This document shows positions 50,865 to 53,506 of a stretch of 53,506 nt of DNA, piece after piece. Position numbers and translations under genes: made by a program. This DNA is from Flavobacterium bernardetii (GTDB taxonomy: Bacteria; Bacteroidota; Bacteroidia; Flavobacteriales; Flavobacteriaceae), in contig NZ_JAANOQ010000011.1 in the NCBI RefSeq assembly GCF_011305415.1, positions 1-53,506 of the forward strand. The letters are read 5' to 3'. The notes under the pieces were generated by a model that worked only from the letters and a program-made list of their open reading frames with translations, did no database searches and was not told the origin of the DNA. How positions within the stretch are numbered: the stretch's first letter is position 1; each line of letters starts with the position of its first letter.

Positions 50865-53506
50865 ATGAAAATAAAATTATTATTAGTCGGAATACTCTTC
50901 TTACTTTTCTCAAGTGAGGTTTTCGCACAAAGTGGCGTTCACCTTTTTCTTATAGACGAAAAAGTAGAAAATCCTGAAATTATTGAAGCAAATGCTAAGT
51001 CTGAATTGAACGTAAAAACATTGCGTGTTTCATCCAAAGCTGGATTTGCAGAAATAACAGAATTAATAAAATCAGTTATTAAAAGTGAAAAATTACTTAG
51101 TGTAAATATTTTTTCACATGGAAAAAAGGGTCTATTTGAACTCGGATCAGAGATTATTACTAACCATAACATATTCGAATCAAAAAATTCGAATTTCTTT
51201 TATGGATTAAACATGTCTATTGAACATAATGGTTCACTTAACATATTTTCATGTGAATCTGGATCAAGCGATGAAGGTAATCAATTATTTGATTCATTGA
51301 AACAATTAGGCAACTACTCAGTTGCTATGTCTACAGATATTACGGGAGGCAAAACAAACTGGAATCTTGAATTATCCGAAAAGGAATCATTCCAATCCGT
51401 ACTTTCTGATAATATAAATAGAACGTATAGAGGAAATTTGCAAGTAGCAGTAGAGCCTGGTTATACTGTAACTACAGCATTTTTAGGAACTGGTTATGTC
51501 ACAGAAATGACTACTGACTGGACTGGAAAACGATTGTTCTGGCATATTGATAATTCAGGAGGAAATCCAACAACCTTAAGAAATGGTGATATTGCAGCTC
51601 AAACTTTTGCGTTAGTTCCTGGGGTTTGGGCTACAACTTGGCATCCTTTTATAGCAACGGATATTGAATATTACAACAATTCAATATTTACTTGGTCGAA
51701 TAGCGTATTAAGTATGCGTGATCTATCTGCACCAGGAGCAGTTACATTAGCATCTGCACCTGCAGTTTCTGGAAATGAATGTGGTTTTGCCGTTATTGGT
51801 GATACTCTGTATTTTCAAGGCTCTGGAAGATTATGGTCAAAAAATTTAACCACTGGAGTTGTGACAAATGTTATGGCAATGTTGGATAATTCTGGTCTTG
51901 AATATTGTCAGACTACCAATAAATTATATTATTTAAATTATTCAAATAATCAGCTCTGCGAAGTTAATTTAGCCGGACCAAGTCTTGTTGTTAAATCAAC
52001 AATACCTGCAGGACATAATGCAAACTTTGCTGTTGATCCCGCAGGACAATTTGCCTATATTCATTATGGAGCATCTGTGCAAAAAGTTAACCTGACAACG
52101 GGAGTTATTACAGCTTTTGTAGCTGCAATACCTTCTGTTAGTGCTAATTCTGATGTGCGAGTTGGCCCTTCAACCGGTGTTCTGGGAGGGAATAGTTTAT
52201 ACATAGGAGGAATAGATCGAATTTGGGAGGTGAAAATTTGTACACCATCTTCAATCACACCAAACATAGCTTCTTTACCAGATGTTACTGGTCAATGTTC
52301 TGTTGCTGCGCCAACAGCACCAACAGCTACTGATAATTGTGGAACAATAATTACAGGAACAACGTCAACTGTTTTTCCGATTACAACACAAGGAACAATA
52401 ACGGTTACTTGGACGTATACAAGTGGAAGTGTTACAACGACTCAAACTCAAAATGTAATTGTTAATGATGTTACAAATCCAATTATTACTATACCAAGTA
52501 CTTTAACATCCGTTGATCAACAACAGTTGGTTTTAAATACATGTATGGGTAATTTTACTCAACAAAACTTAGCACAGTCATTTATTCCAATTCAGAATTC
52601 TATTAATGGTGCTTCAATATTATTAACTGATAATGGCGCAGGAATTGGTAACGTTACTCTTTCTCTTTATTCAACATTAAATGGAACTCTTTTAGCAAGT
52701 GGCACTGATTTGGGTGTTTCAGCAAATGAATGGGCAAGCGTAAGTTGGCCTTCTATTTCAATTACACCTGGCGCAACTTACTATTTAGTAGCGACAGGAA
52801 CTAATGGGGCGCAATGCTGGTCTGGTAATACATCTAATCCATATCCTAATGGACAAACATATGCTAACAGTGGATTTGGTGCATTTCCTAGTTTTGATTA
52901 TGTATTTACAACTACTTATGAATCTACTGGAGGTAACATTTGTGGATCAACGTTGACTTATTCAGCAAACCTAGGAAGTTGCGCTACTAACGTCACAACA
53001 AACAATCCAATTATTAGCGATAATTGCGCTGTAAATAATCTTATTTGGACGATATCTGGAGCAACAGTTGATGCATCTCCTGTTTCTGGTATCAATAATT
53101 TAAATACTCATAGTTTTAATACTGGAACTTCAACAGTAGAATACACATTATCTGATAATAATGGAAATACGTCTATTTGTTCATATAACGTTGTAATTAC
53201 TGATACTCAAGTTCCAACTGTAATTACTCAAAACATAACAGTTCAATTAGATGCGACTGGAAATGCAACAATTACGGCTGCTCAAGTTGATAACGGTTCA
53301 ACTGATAATTGTGGTATTGCTACGATGACAGTTTCTCCAAACACATTCACTTGTGCGAATGTTGGTCCAAACACAGTTACTTTAACGGTAACAGATGTCA
53401 ATGGAAACATGAGTACAGGAACGGCTACGGTAACGATTCAAGATACTGTTCTTCCAACTGTAATTACTCAAAACATAACAGTTCAATTAGACGCAACAGG
53501 TAATGC
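50865..53506 (+). CDS. DUF4347 adhesin with HYR-like repeats (partial, C-terminus beyond the window)
   Basis: 880 complete codons are open to the right edge. A signal peptide (1-22, MKIKLLLVGILFLLFSSEVFAQ) is followed by a DUF4347 domain (about 25-185; NIFSHGKKGLFELGS, then SLNIFSCESGSSDEG). Next come a propeller-like part (about 195-460), Ig-like and carbohydrate-module-like segments, and HYR-type repeats near the edge. The repeat unit of about 80 residues reads VITQNITVQLDATGNATITA, then DNGSTDNCGI and GPNTVTLTVTDVNGN. A second copy starts at 53459 with nearly identical DNA. Export by type IX is likely; the sorting domain would be beyond the edge. Adhesion is inferred. Confidence 0.85.
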   Translation, partial: MKIKLLLVGILFLLFSSEVFAQSGVHLFLIDEKVENPEIIEANAKSELNVKTLRVSSKAGFAEITELIKSVIKSEKLLSVNIFSHGKKGLFELGSEIITNHNIFESKNSNFFYGLNMSIEHNGSLNIFSCESGSSDEGNQLFDSLKQLGNYSVAMSTDITGGKTNWNLELSEKESFQSVLSDNINRTYRGNLQVAVEPGYTVTTAFLGTGYVTEMTTDWTGKRLFWHIDNSGGNPTTLRNGDIAAQTFALVPGVWATTWHPFIATDIEYYNNSIFTWSNSVLSMRDLSAPGAVTLASAPAVSGNECGFAVIGDTLYFQGSGRLWSKNLTTGVVTNVMAMLDNSGLEYCQTTNKLYYLNYSNNQLCEVNLAGPSLVVKSTIPAGHNANFAVDPAGQFAYIHYGASVQKVNLTTGVITAFVAAIPSVSANSDVRVGPSTGVLGGNSLYIGGIDRIWEVKICTPSSITPNIASLPDVTGQCSVAAPTAPTATDNCGTIITGTTSTVFPITTQGTITVTWTYTSGSVTTTQTQNVIVNDVTNPIITIPSTLTSVDQQQLVLNTCMGNFTQQNLAQSFIPIQNSINGASILLTDNGAGIGNVTLSLYSTLNGTLLASGTDLGVSANEWASVSWPSISITPGATYYLVATGTNGAQCWSGNTSNPYPNGQTYANSGFGAFPSFDYVFTTTYESTGGNICGSTLTYSANLGSCATNVTTNNPIISDNCAVNNLIWTISGATVDASPVSGINNLNTHSFNTGTSTVEYTLSDNNGNTSICSYNVVITDTQVPTVITQNITVQLDATGNATITAAQVDNGSTDNCGIATMTVSPNTFTCANVGPNTVTLTVTDVNGNMSTGTATVTIQDTVLPTVITQNITVQLDATGN

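Overview
The window reads as a chromosomal segment of a low-GC flavobacterium (Bacteroidota, Flavobacterium or a close relative). The signs are AT-rich DNA, the Bacteroidota -7 promoter motif TAnnTTTG in front of several genes, type IX secretion and gliding proteins (SprA, RemB, a C-terminal sorting domain), lipoproteins and surface adhesins with flavobacterial domains, and dispersed heptanucleotide and palindromic repeats of the flavobacterial kind.

Layout. Position 1-1722 (minus) is the N-terminal part of a large choice-of-anchor-L adhesin that runs off the left edge. 1855-9838 holds housekeeping and envelope genes: an Nfu-type Fe-S protein, a small MscS channel that looks shortened next to a frameshifted DUF559 cassette with inverted-repeat ends, TsaB, a TolC/HlyD efflux pair and a DUF4403 lipoprotein. 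9913-15625 (minus) is the accessory cytochrome oxidase block: CtaB, two subunit III proteins, subunit IV, a cysteine-less SCO-like protein, SCO, DUF420 and a small CxxC membrane protein.

15789-31605 is the accessory region and the most interesting part. A membrane-anchored TPR/AraC-type regulator (24668-26359) sits between two gene sets. On its own strand follow a 52-residue double-glycine precursor peptide, a lipoprotein subtilase, a split LanB dehydratase (glutamylation and elimination halves as separate genes), a second lipoprotein subtilase and a secreted prolyl oligopeptidase, in a tightly packed row. Divergently lie a small secreted Cys-containing protein with a hydrophobic tail, a hairpin, and two translationally coupled two-lobed aspartyl proteases with a PDZ-like end. 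One 22-bp palindromic box (19 of 22 positions identical) lies upstream of both the precursor and the divergent small protein, pointing to common control. I find no LanC cyclase and no peptidase-containing exporter in the window.

31606-35819 (minus) is a row of orphan secreted or lipoproteins (LamG-like, delta-60/T9SS, two unknowns) separated by related 60-130 bp repeats, like a cassette array. 35820-50055 (minus) is a conserved gliding and housekeeping block: remB, deoC, vanZ-like, gcvH, sprA, ruvA, maeB. After an 809-bp non-coding stretch, a DUF4347 adhesin with HYR-like repeats starts at 50865 and runs off the right edge.

All family assignments come from reading the sequence and from knowledge of the families. 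No database search was run.
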